A program made the translations under genes and the position numbers. Below, piece by piece: positions 1 through 7,988 of a DNA stretch of 34,983 nt. The DNA comes from Desulfamplus sp. (GTDB taxonomy: Bacteria > Desulfobacterota > Desulfobacteria > Desulfobacterales > Desulfobacteraceae), in assembly GCA_015232555.1 (NCBI GenBank), contig JADFZJ010000037.1, positions 1 to 34,983 of the forward strand. The letters run 5' to 3'. Under the pieces are notes generated by a model, which was given only the letters and a program-made list of their open reading frames with translations, was not told the DNA's origin and searched no databases. Numbering within the stretch: the first letter of the stretch is position 1; every line of letters starts with the position of its first letter.

Positions 1-2
1 GA

Positions 3-581
3 AATGTGCTTGAGGTTCTTCGCCAGCCAATGGAAGATGGAGTGGTCAGAATTTCAAGAGCAGGTGCAAAATTCGCCTATCCATCGGTATTTATGCTTGT
101 CGCTGCGATGAATCCCTGTCCGTGCGGATATTACGGGGACAGCGTGCGGGAATGCACTTGCACAGCAGCACAGATTCAGCGTTACAGAGGCAGGATTTCA
201 GGTCCTCTTATGGATAGAATTGATATACATATTGAAGTTCCAGCAGTCTCATATAGTGAGTTGAGCGGAAACGCAAAACCAGAATCGTCAACCCAGATAA
301 GAGAAAGGGTGGTGGCTGCAAGAAATCTTCAAACAGAGCGTTTTAAAGGAAGTAATGTTTTTTGCAATGCTGGAATGCGTCCCCGCGACATAAAAAAATT
401 CTGTTCACTTGAAACTGCTGCATCATCTATTCTTGAGATGGCTGTAAATAATCTTGGACTCTCTGCACGAGCATACAGCAGAGTTTTGAAAACAGCCAGA
501 ACCATTGCGGATTTGGATAGTCAGAAAAATATTCTTCGGCAGCACATAGCAGAGTCTATCCAGTACAGAAATGAACAATAA
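3..581 (+). CDS. comM: ComM/YifB-family Mg-chelatase-like AAA+ ATPase, C-terminal part (5' end outside window)
   Basis: The open frame runs into the window from the left, so this is the C-terminal ~192 residues of a family usually near 500. ComM is a hexameric AAA+ helicase that promotes branch migration of recombination intermediates, for example in natural transformation. The visible part starts with NVLEVLRQPMEDG, the conserved stretch after Walker B in this family. It is followed by the family Cys pattern NPCPCGYYGD...CTC and the sensor/arginine-finger segment SGPLMDRIDIHIEVP. The C-terminal Mg_chelatase_C helical domain follows (LGLSARAYSRVLKTARTIADL). There is no frameshift in the visible part. 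Family assignment is firm; the start cannot be seen. Confidence 0.93.
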   Translation, partial: NVLEVLRQPMEDGVVRISRAGAKFAYPSVFMLVAAMNPCPCGYYGDSVRECTCTAAQIQRYRGRISGPLMDRIDIHIEVPAVSYSELSGNAKPESSTQIRERVVAARNLQTERFKGSNVFCNAGMRPRDIKKFCSLETAASSILEMAVNNLGLSARAYSRVLKTARTIADLDSQKNILRQHIAESIQYRNEQ

Positions 582-668
582 GCAAATACCTATCAAAAAA
601 TCAACATATAACCAAAATTGCTTACTTGGTTACTACCACTTAAAAACTTACAATAGAAGAGTGTTTTT

Positions 669-1616
669 ATGATTAAAAAAGATATTTTTCAGGGAAATCT
701 CAAAGAGCAGTTAAAGGCATCTTCAAAAGATAAACTTCACAGATTTATCCTCTCTGACGGTATGATTAGGGGAGCGGTTGTCAACTGCACACGAATGGTG
801 AACGAGATGCGAGCAAACCATGAGCTTGGACCTATCGAAACACTACTGCTTGGTCAGGCATACATTGCAGCATCACTATTAACAGCCAATCTGAAAGGCA
901 GAGACAGAATAAGCGTCCATATTGAGTGTTCAGGACACGTAAAGGGTCTTGATGTTGAATCAAATGCTTTTGGAGAGGTGAGAGGATATTTGAAAAATCC
1001 AACCTTTTCTACCAATCTTTCAGGCAGTGAAAGAAATATATCCTCACTTTTCGGTGCAGGGTTTCTGACAGTAACAAAATATCTTGAGGATGCCAAAACG
1101 CCATACTCAGGCAAAATAATGCTCGAATATGGTTCTATTGCAGAAGACCTTGCAAACTACTTTGTTCAGTCAGAACAGACACCTACGGCATTTACATTAA
1201 GTGTTCACTTTGACAAACAAGGCAATGTTGACGGTGCAGGAGGTCTTTTTCTTCAATCAATGCCAGGAGAATCAGCAGATTCAAATGTGTTGGCAGAGGC
1301 AGAAGAGATCATGCAGCTCATCACATCTGCTGAAACAGGCTTTTCACTTGGTGCAGCTTTGGCTAATAATATTGAGCCTGACTATATAGTTTTAGAAAAA
1401 TTTGACCGTATGACTCCCCTTCTGCTGGGAAATCATAGGGTAGAGTTTTTTTGCAGATGTAATCCTAAAACAATGCGTGGTTATATCTCAAGACTTCCAC
1501 AAAATGAGCTTGTTGATATTGTACAAAACGGTCCATTTCCACTTGAGATTAGATGCCACCACTGCAATACGTTTTACCATTTTACTCAATCCGATATTCA
1601 AAAGATGATAAGTTAA
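669..1616 (+). CDS. hslO: Hsp33 redox-regulated molecular chaperone
   Basis: This is a cytoplasmic holdase that is inactive when its four cysteines bind zinc and is activated by oxidative unfolding. The 315-residue protein (E. coli 292) opens with the family N-terminal region (HRFILSDGMIRGAVVNCTRMVNEM). The conserved substrate-binding core includes GRDRISVHIECSG. It ends with the zinc centre Cys262-x-Cys264 and Cys296-x-x-Cys299, separated by 31 residues, which fits the CxC...CxxC spacing of Hsp33. The gene stands alone, 87 bp after comM and 58 bp before the ATPase gene. All redox cysteines are present, so it should be functional. Confidence 0.95.
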   Translation: MIKKDIFQGNLKEQLKASSKDKLHRFILSDGMIRGAVVNCTRMVNEMRANHELGPIETLLLGQAYIAASLLTANLKGRDRISVHIECSGHVKGLDVESNAFGEVRGYLKNPTFSTNLSGSERNISSLFGAGFLTVTKYLEDAKTPYSGKIMLEYGSIAEDLANYFVQSEQTPTAFTLSVHFDKQGNVDGAGGLFLQSMPGESADSNVLAEAEEIMQLITSAETGFSLGAALANNIEPDYIVLEKFDRMTPLLLGNHRVEFFCRCNPKTMRGYISRLPQNELVDIVQNGPFPLEIRCHHCNTFYHFTQSDIQKMIS

Positions 1617-1674
1617 GATTTGAAATGAGTGTGTAACATACTGTAAAATTTAAGAAAAATAATGGAGGCTAAAG

Positions 1675-3549
1675 ATGAAGCTGCCTTATGGAATCAGCGA
1701 TTTTCGTTCAATAGTTCTTAGAAGCTACTACTATTGCGACAGAACAGACTTAATACACGAACTTGAAAACAGCAGGTTTCAGCTTTTTCTGCGTCCTCGA
1801 CGATTTGGAAAGTCTCTTTTGTTATCCATGCTTGAGAACTACTACGATGTTGCCAAAAAAAATGAGTTTGATGCCATGTTTGGACATCTCAAAATCGGGC
1901 AAAACCCAACACCTCTTCGCAACTCGTTTTTTATTCTCAAATGGGATTTTTCGTGTGTTGATGCTTCTGGCACTTTAGATAATATTCGGCAATCTCTTTA
2001 TGACCATATAAATTATTGCATCAAAGAGTTTATACTTTACTACAAGGATTATGGAATCCCTGAAATCACTGTTGAACAGAATAATGCATTAATTTCTATC
2101 AAATCTTTAACCAGTGCCATACACACTATGACTTTGCCGGTTTATCTTCTTATTGATGAATACGACAACTTTGCCAACGAGGTAATGATGTCGTCAATCA
2201 TGAAAACCGAGCGATATGAGTCTCTTGTGCAAAAAGAGGGGATACTTAAAACTGTGTTCAAAAATGTTAAGGCTTCGTCATCAAACTCAATATTTGACAG
2301 AGTTTTCATTACTGGCGTGTCGCCTGTAGTTATGAGTGATTTGACAAGCGGATACAACATTGCTGAAAACATCTATTTTGAGCCTGAATACAACACTCTT
2401 TGCGGATTCACTCAAGATGAAGTTTATAAATTGGTTGAGCAGATTGTTGATGAACGATTTGATAGCCTATCATCATCAGATATGACAACTGAATCGTTAT
2501 CAAATAGAGCAACTGAATCATTATCAGATAAAAAAATTGAATCGTCAGATAAAGAAAAAGAGATAAATCAAGCAGTAGAACTTATGCGTGTTTACTATAA
2601 TGGCTATCGCTTTTCATTAGATGCTGATGAAAAAGTGTATAATCCAACACTTGCCTTGTATTTTCTCAAACAGTTCGATAAATCAGGCAAAGTTCCAAGA
2701 AATATGTTTGATGACAACCTTGCAATGGACGAGGCAAAGCTGATTTATATTTCCAGCATTTCAGGAGGTCGTCAGCTTATAATTGACTTGATGCAGGAGG
2801 AGCATCAGGCTTTAATTTCAGAAATCAGCAGAAAATTCGGCATTCAACGTATGCTCTCTGACAAAACGCATGACAGGGCATTTCTCGTCTCATTTCTATA
2901 CTATTTTGGAATTCTTACACTTTCAGGACAGGATCAATATGGAAAACTTACGCTTAAAGTCCCAAATACAGTAATCAAAAGGCTTTATGTTGAGCATATA
3001 CACGAGATGCTAATTCCAGAGGCAATGGAGAGAGATGACGGAAAAAGTGCAGCAGAAAAGCTATTTCAAAACGGAGAAATTGATGAGCTGTGTAAATTTG
3101 TAGAACAGCGTTATTTCAAGGTTTTTCACAACCGCGATTACCGATGGGCAAATGAACTCACCGTCAAAACAGCATTCTTGACCTTGCTTTACAACGATAT
3201 TCTCTTTATCATGGATTCTGAAAAGGAGATTGACCGTCGCTTTGCTGATTTAACCATGATAATTCGTCCGGATATGAGAAAATTCCAGATTTTTGATGTT
3301 CTGGTTGAGTTCAAATTTGTAAGCCTATCAACTGCTGGATTGACAGGCGAAGAGGCAAAGGCACTGTCAGTTGAAGAGCTTGCTATCCATCCAAAAATCA
3401 GCTCTGCGATGGACGAAGCAGTCAAACAGGTGAAGGATTACGCTGTGATATTGAAGGGCAGGTATCCAGAGTTGAGGCTTAAGAGCTTTGCTGTGGTGTC
3501 GCTGGGGTTTGACAGGTTGTGTTGGAAACAGGTTATGTGTAGTGCTTGA
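1675..3549 (+). CDS. AAA-ATPase-like / PD-(D/E)XK nuclease-like protein
   Basis: This 624-residue protein has the two-part architecture of the 'predicted AAA-ATPase (AAA-ATPase_like) + PD-(D/E)XK nuclease' family, which is often present in many copies in anaerobes. The N-terminal signature (LPYGISDFRSIV, then YYYCDRTDLI) leads to a Walker A RPRRFGKSLLL at residues 40-50, with Lys46. Walker B (VYLLIDEYD) is near residue 155-163. The C-terminal nuclease-like motif is Asp525 ... Glu545-Phe-Lys547. A low-complexity Ser/Thr/Glu/Lys segment with two TESLS copies lies at about 263-297, between the ATPase core and the helical part. RBS GGAGG lies 8 bases before the ATG. The gene is 19 bp from the small antitoxin-like gene. 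The cellular role of the family is not established; mobile or defence roles are speculation. Confidence 0.85.
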   Translation: MKLPYGISDFRSIVLRSYYYCDRTDLIHELENSRFQLFLRPRRFGKSLLLSMLENYYDVAKKNEFDAMFGHLKIGQNPTPLRNSFFILKWDFSCVDASGTLDNIRQSLYDHINYCIKEFILYYKDYGIPEITVEQNNALISIKSLTSAIHTMTLPVYLLIDEYDNFANEVMMSSIMKTERYESLVQKEGILKTVFKNVKASSSNSIFDRVFITGVSPVVMSDLTSGYNIAENIYFEPEYNTLCGFTQDEVYKLVEQIVDERFDSLSSSDMTTESLSNRATESLSDKKIESSDKEKEINQAVELMRVYYNGYRFSLDADEKVYNPTLALYFLKQFDKSGKVPRNMFDDNLAMDEAKLIYISSISGGRQLIIDLMQEEHQALISEISRKFGIQRMLSDKTHDRAFLVSFLYYFGILTLSGQDQYGKLTLKVPNTVIKRLYVEHIHEMLIPEAMERDDGKSAAEKLFQNGEIDELCKFVEQRYFKVFHNRDYRWANELTVKTAFLTLLYNDILFIMDSEKEIDRRFADLTMIIRPDMRKFQIFDVLVEFKFVSLSTAGLTGEEAKALSVEELAIHPKISSAMDEAVKQVKDYAVILKGRYPELRLKSFAVVSLGFDRLCWKQVMCSA

Positions 3550-3568
3550 TTGTAGGAGCGTAAAACCT

Positions 3569-3883
3569 ATGAAGCAAAATAAATCATTATTAGAACATCA
3601 ACCCGAAGAAGAACTACGTGCTGAATATGATTTTAAAGGGGCTGTTCGTGGAAAACATTATCGTCCTATAAATAAAGGTTATACTCTTAAAATTTATAAG
3701 ACAGACGGCTCAACAGAGATTCAGGAAATGACTTCTGAAAAATGGGTAATCAGGCTTGATCCTGATATACAGCAATATTTCCATGACTCAACAAGTGTTA
3801 ATCAGGCACTTCGTTCGTTATTAAGTCTTATGACTCAATTTCCTAATTTGTCTAAAAAAGGGGTTAAAAACACAGGAGCATAA
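3569..3883 (+). CDS. Small antitoxin-like protein without recognisable toxin
   Basis: This is a 104-residue protein. The frame is open further upstream (to 3488), but the ATG at 3569 follows the stop of the upstream gene and has TAGGAG about 10 bases before it, so it is the preferred start. The N-terminal half contains EYDFKGAVRGKHYRP. The C-terminal half contains IRLDPDIQQYFHDSTSVNQALRSLL. From memory, this layout (EYDF, RGKHY, then LDPD..(F)PDSxSVNxALRxL) is seen in small antitoxin-like proteins encoded next to toxins or alone, with the C-terminal part resembling a ribbon-helix-helix-type module. No RelE-, BrnT- or PIN-like toxin is adjacent. The gene ends 3 bp before the propeller-caspase ATG and its 3' end carries that gene's RBS, which suggests translational coupling. 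The function is inferred only. Confidence 0.72.
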   Translation: MKQNKSLLEHQPEEELRAEYDFKGAVRGKHYRPINKGYTLKIYKTDGSTEIQEMTSEKWVIRLDPDIQQYFHDSTSVNQALRSLLSLMTQFPNLSKKGVKNTGA

Positions 3884-3886
3884 AAA

Positions 3887-6800
3887 ATGAAAATCCCTCA
3901 CAAAATCAAATTATTATCCCTACTTCTGCTTTTCATAGCAGCATCAATTCCAGCAACATCCGCCCATTCTGCCAACCTCTTCATCGACCCCGCATCCCCT
4001 CTTGTGCAGGTGGGAGGAGAGATAACCCTTTGCGTTAATAATCCCAGCGGTGATGTCAAGTGGAGTTCAATTGAAGGGGAGATAGAAAAAACTGGAACTT
4101 CAGTTAAATACAAAGCCCCTGATTATGTTGCCATAGATGCCGTAACTGCAAAAGACTCGGCAGGCAATGTAGGCACTGTAATCGTTGTCGTGCAGGAAAA
4201 AGCCAAAATTGATGAGCGGTTTTTAAAGGAGAATGCCAACTGGGAAGTTTTTACAAGCCGGAAATTAATTTTGTCGTTACTGCTTTCAGATGACGGTAAA
4301 ACACTCTGGTCTGGAACAAGCGGAGGATTGGAAAAACGGGATGCTGTTACTGGTGAGATTATTCAGGTATTAACCAGCTTAGATGGATTGCCGAGCAACT
4401 GGATTCGATCTTTACTATCCGACGGCAGCGGGGGGCTGTGGATTGGAATTGATGGCGGCGGTGTTGCTCACTTCAGATCCGATGGAACATGGAAAGTATT
4501 TAATACATATAATTCTAAGCTACCGAGCAACTATTTTCGCTCCTTTTTATCCGACGGTAGTGGGGGCTTATGGATTGAAACAGGAATCTTTACAGGAAGC
4601 TCTTGGTTAAGCTGTGGTCTTGACCACCTGAAACCAGACGGAACATGGGAGGTGTCAAATAAAGATACGGGATTGCCGGACAATCTGGTTCTTTCCCTCT
4701 TATCCGATGGCAGCGGCGGGCTTTGGCTCGGAACATGGGGCGGTGGTCTCGCCCGTTTAAAGTCAGATGGAACATCTGAAGTGTTCAACACAGATAACTC
4801 TGGATTGCCTGACAATTATGTTGAATGCCTCTTATCCGACGGCAACGGCGGATTGTGGATTGGAACAGATAAAGGTGGTCTTGCCCATAAGAAATCAGAC
4901 GGAATATGGGAGGTATTTAATACAGAGAACTCGGAATTGCCGGACAACTATGTTCCCTCCTTCTTATCCGACGGAAGCAGCGGCCTGTGGATTGGAACTT
5001 CTGGAGGTCTTGCCCATAAGAAATCAGACGGAACATGGGAGATGTTCAACAGAAATAACTCTGAATTACAATCTAACAATATTCTGTCTCTCTTATCCGA
5101 TGGAAGCGGAGGACTGTGGATTGGAACTAATAATAACGGACTTGCTCATAAGAAACCCGACGGAAAATGGGACATATTTAAAACGGATAACTCTGGATTG
5201 CAGGATACTTGGGTATCTTCTCTATTATCAGACGGCAAGGATGGACTGTGGATTGGAACACAGTGGGGGGGGCTTGCTCATAAGAAATCAGATGGAACAT
5301 GGGAGCTATTTAATTCCAGTAACTCCAAATTGCCAAACAACTGGGTTCTATCCCTCTTATCTGACGGTAGTGCTGGACTCTGGATCGGAACAGATAAAGG
5401 TGGTTTCTCCCACTTCAAAGCTGACGGTACATGGAATACATGGACGTTATCAAACACATCATCTGGAAATTTTATAAATGTCATTTCTCTTTTACCAGAT
5501 GGCAACGGCGGGGCGTGGATCGGGATGGATGGTGGTGATCTCGCCCACTTGAAATCCGACGACACATGGGAAATGTTCAGCACGCATAACTTGCCGGACA
5601 ATCATCTTTTATCCATGTTATCCGATGGCAGCGGCGGACTTTGGATTGGAACAGCTACCGGAGGTCTTGTCCACTTCAAATCTGACGGCACATTCGGGGA
5701 GGTGTTTAACAAGGAAAACTCCAACTTGCCCATCAATGAGGTCAGATCCCTCTTATCCGACGGCAACGGTGGACTTTGGATCGGAACGTACGGCGGCGGA
5801 ATTGCTCATTTCAAATCCAACGGCACCTTGTCCACTTGGTCGGTGTTCAATAAGGATAACTCTGGATTGCCGTCCAACTATATCCAATCTCTCTTATCTG
5901 ATGGAATGGGCGGACTGTGGATCGGAACTTATTACGGTGGTGTTGCCCACTTGAAATCAGATGGCACATGGGAAATTTTCAATATAGATAACTCAGGATT
6001 GTCTGAAAACTGGATTATTTCTCTTTTATCTGACGGCAACGGCGGGGTGTGGATCGGAACGCGTAACGAAGGTCTTTCGCACCTCACCTTCTCTTCTGGA
6101 CAAATTCAAGAAGAGCAATACCTCAAAAACGGACGTGCAGCCATAATAATTGCAGGAGGCGGCAACACTGACGATAACGCCTTATGGGACAGCACCGCAA
6201 AAATCAGCAACTACGCCTACAAGATGCTCAACAAACGTGGTTTTTTCAATACCGATATTCACTATATTTCGCCTATGGATTGGGCAGATTTTAACGGTGA
6301 CGGAATTAACGATAAAATCGTTGACTCCCCTAACCCCGCCCGACAGATTCAACTCTCAGATATTCAGGCAGCCTTTGACTGGGCAAAGACAAAAGGCACA
6401 CTTAACCAGCCACTTTACATATTCTTCACAGATCACGGCGGAAAGGAGCATCTCCAGCTTGCCAGAGGTGTTTACATAGAAGCCTCAGAGCTTAAAACCA
6501 TGCTTGACGATTACCAGAAAACCACAGGCAACAAGGTTGTTTTTGTGATTGATGCCTGCCATTCTGGCACAATGGTTAAAGCTCTTGCTGGAGAAAACAG
6601 GGCGATAATCTCCAGCACTGACACTGGTCTTGCCTATTTTGATAGAACAGAAGACCAAAGTTTTACCTATTTTGTTATAAATGGTTTGTTCAAAGGCATG
6701 AATTTTGTTGAAGCGTTCCATGATGCAGCCAGTAAACAGAAAAAACTGCTTGGCAGATTGTCAGATTACCAGAAAGTATCTGCAGGCACATCTTACAATT

Positions 6801-7816
6801 TTGCTCAAGAACCTCAATTTGACGATACAGGAGACGGCGTTTACAATATTGCAGTTGATGGGGATTGGCTAAAAAAGGTGTCGGTAAATGGAACTTGGAC
6901 AAAAGCAGATGTAACTTTGGCAATTGAGCCAGTTACTCAATCTGGCGTGGTTTCTACTTCGGGTTCTGGTGGTGGTTCTTCGGGTGCAGTTCCGTTAAAA
7001 GCTAAAGCTGCCCTTGCCTCTGGAGTGGTCAGACGAGTTTGGGCTGTAATTCGTCCGCCGCAGATGGATATTCTTGTTGATAGTACTGGTATTCCGCTTC
7101 TTGCGTTTCCAAAAGTTGATTTGAGTCTGCCCAAAAATTCTTCAAATGCAGAAGCTGAAACGGCAGACAGCGATAATCCAAATTCAGAAGAACAAAATAT
7201 TTATAAAGGCAGTTGGAACGGCTTTGTTTACAACGGCGAATATGAAATCACCTTTTACGCAGAAGACAACGAAGGTAATATTGAGAGCAGCGAATCAATC
7301 AAACTGACCGTTGGCGATGGTATGGCGTGTCCAGAAAGAGCATCGCTAAAGGTGAGTGCAACTGGAAACAGCATCAATGACAGTGCTGGAAATACAGATA
7401 ATATAGGCAAAATTGTCTATACATCAGGCGATACTTTGAAAATATCTATAACCGAAAATCTTGCTTACGGATATGACCTTTACGTTGCCCTGTTCATGCC
7501 TGATGGAAATTTTGTTGCGTTGAAAAGTCCCCTCAAAGATTCAAACCAGTTGCAGAAAGAGAATTTCAATAAGCTCTATTGGGGCGACAGGTGGATAGAT
7601 ACAAGCAGAAATACGAATATGGGCAAAGTGGTTGATGTGGTTGATATTTTGTTGTCAGAGGAAATTTTATCACAGAATACGGCATATCAGGGGAAATTGC
7701 CATTAGGTAGTTATTGCGTTTATGCAGCTTTGATTCCGCAAGGAGAGGATTTGTTGAATGCTGCTGGAAAGGGGCTGTTTGTACTCGATGGGGTTTGTTT
7801 TGAGGTTGTGAAGTGA
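3887..7816 (+). CDS. Secreted 14-blade Reg_prop propeller protein with C13/caspase-like peptidase domain
   Basis: This is a 1309-residue protein. A signal peptide spans residues 1-29 (KIKLLSLLLLFIAA, cleavage near SAHSA). A short Ig-like domain follows at about 30-110. Residues ~115-738 contain 14 repeats of about 43 residues with the core LLSDGxGGLWIGTxxGGLAHxKSDGTWEVFN, typical of two-component-regulator propeller blades; 14 is two seven-bladed propellers. A caspase-fold (clan CD, C13-like) domain at ~745-1000 starts at RAAIIIAGGG. It has the catalytic dyad His850 (FFTDHGG) and Cys891 (FVIDACHSG), both intact. A Gly/Ser linker (~1021-1032) leads to a C-terminal region with VRRVWAVIRPP and a probable beta-sandwich (SWNGFVYNGEYEITFYAEDNEGN). 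RBS AGGAG lies in the preceding gene. The substrate is unknown; it is probably extracellular or periplasmic. Confidence 0.9.
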   Translation: MKIPHKIKLLSLLLLFIAASIPATSAHSANLFIDPASPLVQVGGEITLCVNNPSGDVKWSSIEGEIEKTGTSVKYKAPDYVAIDAVTAKDSAGNVGTVIVVVQEKAKIDERFLKENANWEVFTSRKLILSLLLSDDGKTLWSGTSGGLEKRDAVTGEIIQVLTSLDGLPSNWIRSLLSDGSGGLWIGIDGGGVAHFRSDGTWKVFNTYNSKLPSNYFRSFLSDGSGGLWIETGIFTGSSWLSCGLDHLKPDGTWEVSNKDTGLPDNLVLSLLSDGSGGLWLGTWGGGLARLKSDGTSEVFNTDNSGLPDNYVECLLSDGNGGLWIGTDKGGLAHKKSDGIWEVFNTENSELPDNYVPSFLSDGSSGLWIGTSGGLAHKKSDGTWEMFNRNNSELQSNNILSLLSDGSGGLWIGTNNNGLAHKKPDGKWDIFKTDNSGLQDTWVSSLLSDGKDGLWIGTQWGGLAHKKSDGTWELFNSSNSKLPNNWVLSLLSDGSAGLWIGTDKGGFSHFKADGTWNTWTLSNTSSGNFINVISLLPDGNGGAWIGMDGGDLAHLKSDDTWEMFSTHNLPDNHLLSMLSDGSGGLWIGTATGGLVHFKSDGTFGEVFNKENSNLPINEVRSLLSDGNGGLWIGTYGGGIAHFKSNGTLSTWSVFNKDNSGLPSNYIQSLLSDGMGGLWIGTYYGGVAHLKSDGTWEIFNIDNSGLSENWIISLLSDGNGGVWIGTRNEGLSHLTFSSGQIQEEQYLKNGRAAIIIAGGGNTDDNALWDSTAKISNYAYKMLNKRGFFNTDIHYISPMDWADFNGDGINDKIVDSPNPARQIQLSDIQAAFDWAKTKGTLNQPLYIFFTDHGGKEHLQLARGVYIEASELKTMLDDYQKTTGNKVVFVIDACHSGTMVKALAGENRAIISSTDTGLAYFDRTEDQSFTYFVINGLFKGMNFVEAFHDAASKQKKLLGRLSDYQKVSAGTSYNFAQEPQFDDTGDGVYNIAVDGDWLKKVSVNGTWTKADVTLAIEPVTQSGVVSTSGSGGGSSGAVPLKAKAALASGVVRRVWAVIRPPQMDILVDSTGIPLLAFPKVDLSLPKNSSNAEAETADSDNPNSEEQNIYKGSWNGFVYNGEYEITFYAEDNEGNIESSESIKLTVGDGMACPERASLKVSATGNSINDSAGNTDNIGKIVYTSGDTLKISITENLAYGYDLYVALFMPDGNFVALKSPLKDSNQLQKENFNKLYWGDRWIDTSRNTNMGKVVDVVDILLSEEILSQNTAYQGKLPLGSYCVYAALIPQGEDLLNAAGKGLFVLDGVCFEVVK
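4230..6102 (+). repeat. Tandem coding repeat: 14 propeller-blade units
   Basis: The DNA repeats a unit of roughly 130 bp, once per blade, anchored by the recurring TTATCCGACGGCAGCGGCGG-like block and TGGATTGGAAC. Units 5-9 are the most alike (AHKKSDG versions). Units 1, 3 and 10 are more diverged, and unit 3 carries a short insertion. Reading-frame length is kept in every unit, so selection acts on the protein. The similarity creates several spurious open frames on both strands. Confidence 0.85.
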
Positions 7817-7834
7817 CTGGAGATAAATCGTAAA

Positions 7835-7926
7835 TTGTCTGAATCAGGATACTCAAGATAAAAAGGATAAAGAAGGATACCAATCCTGAAACATCTTTTA
7901 ATCCTGACCAATCCTGATTCAGACAA
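7835..7926. repeat. 92-bp interrupted palindromic intergenic element
   Basis: A perfect 16-bp inverted repeat, TTGTCTGAATCAGGAT (7835-7850) and ATCCTGATTCAGACAA (7911-7926), encloses about 60 bp. The inner part carries further short units: AGGAT three times on the left and AATCCTGA three times on the right. The whole element can therefore fold as a long imperfect hairpin. It lies between two convergent genes, where it could also stop transcription. From general knowledge, elements beginning TGTCTGAATCAGGAT recur between genes in many unrelated bacterial genomes; that recollection is not checked here. Confidence 0.75.
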
Positions 7927-7988
7927 CAGATAAAGATTAGACAAGACAATCACTGGTCAAAACATTCTAATCTTAAAAAAAGATACTC

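Noticed and set aside
4383-5954. Several medium open frames inside the propeller gene, and a CRISPR-like appearance of the repeats
   Set aside because: The periodic DNA is the coding repeat of propeller blades (about 130 bp, no constant spacer), so the other-frame ORFs are shadows and it is not a CRISPR array.
7566-7953. Minus-strand frames across the end of the caspase gene and the palindrome
   Set aside because: They are opposite strongly supported coding sequence and the hydrophobic translation comes from the repeated AATCCTGA units.
7933-7975. AAGATTAGA / TCTAATCTT inverted repeat as intrinsic terminator
   Set aside because: The stem is AT-rich and lacks a U-tract on the plus strand. 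It may just be chance in AT-rich sequence.
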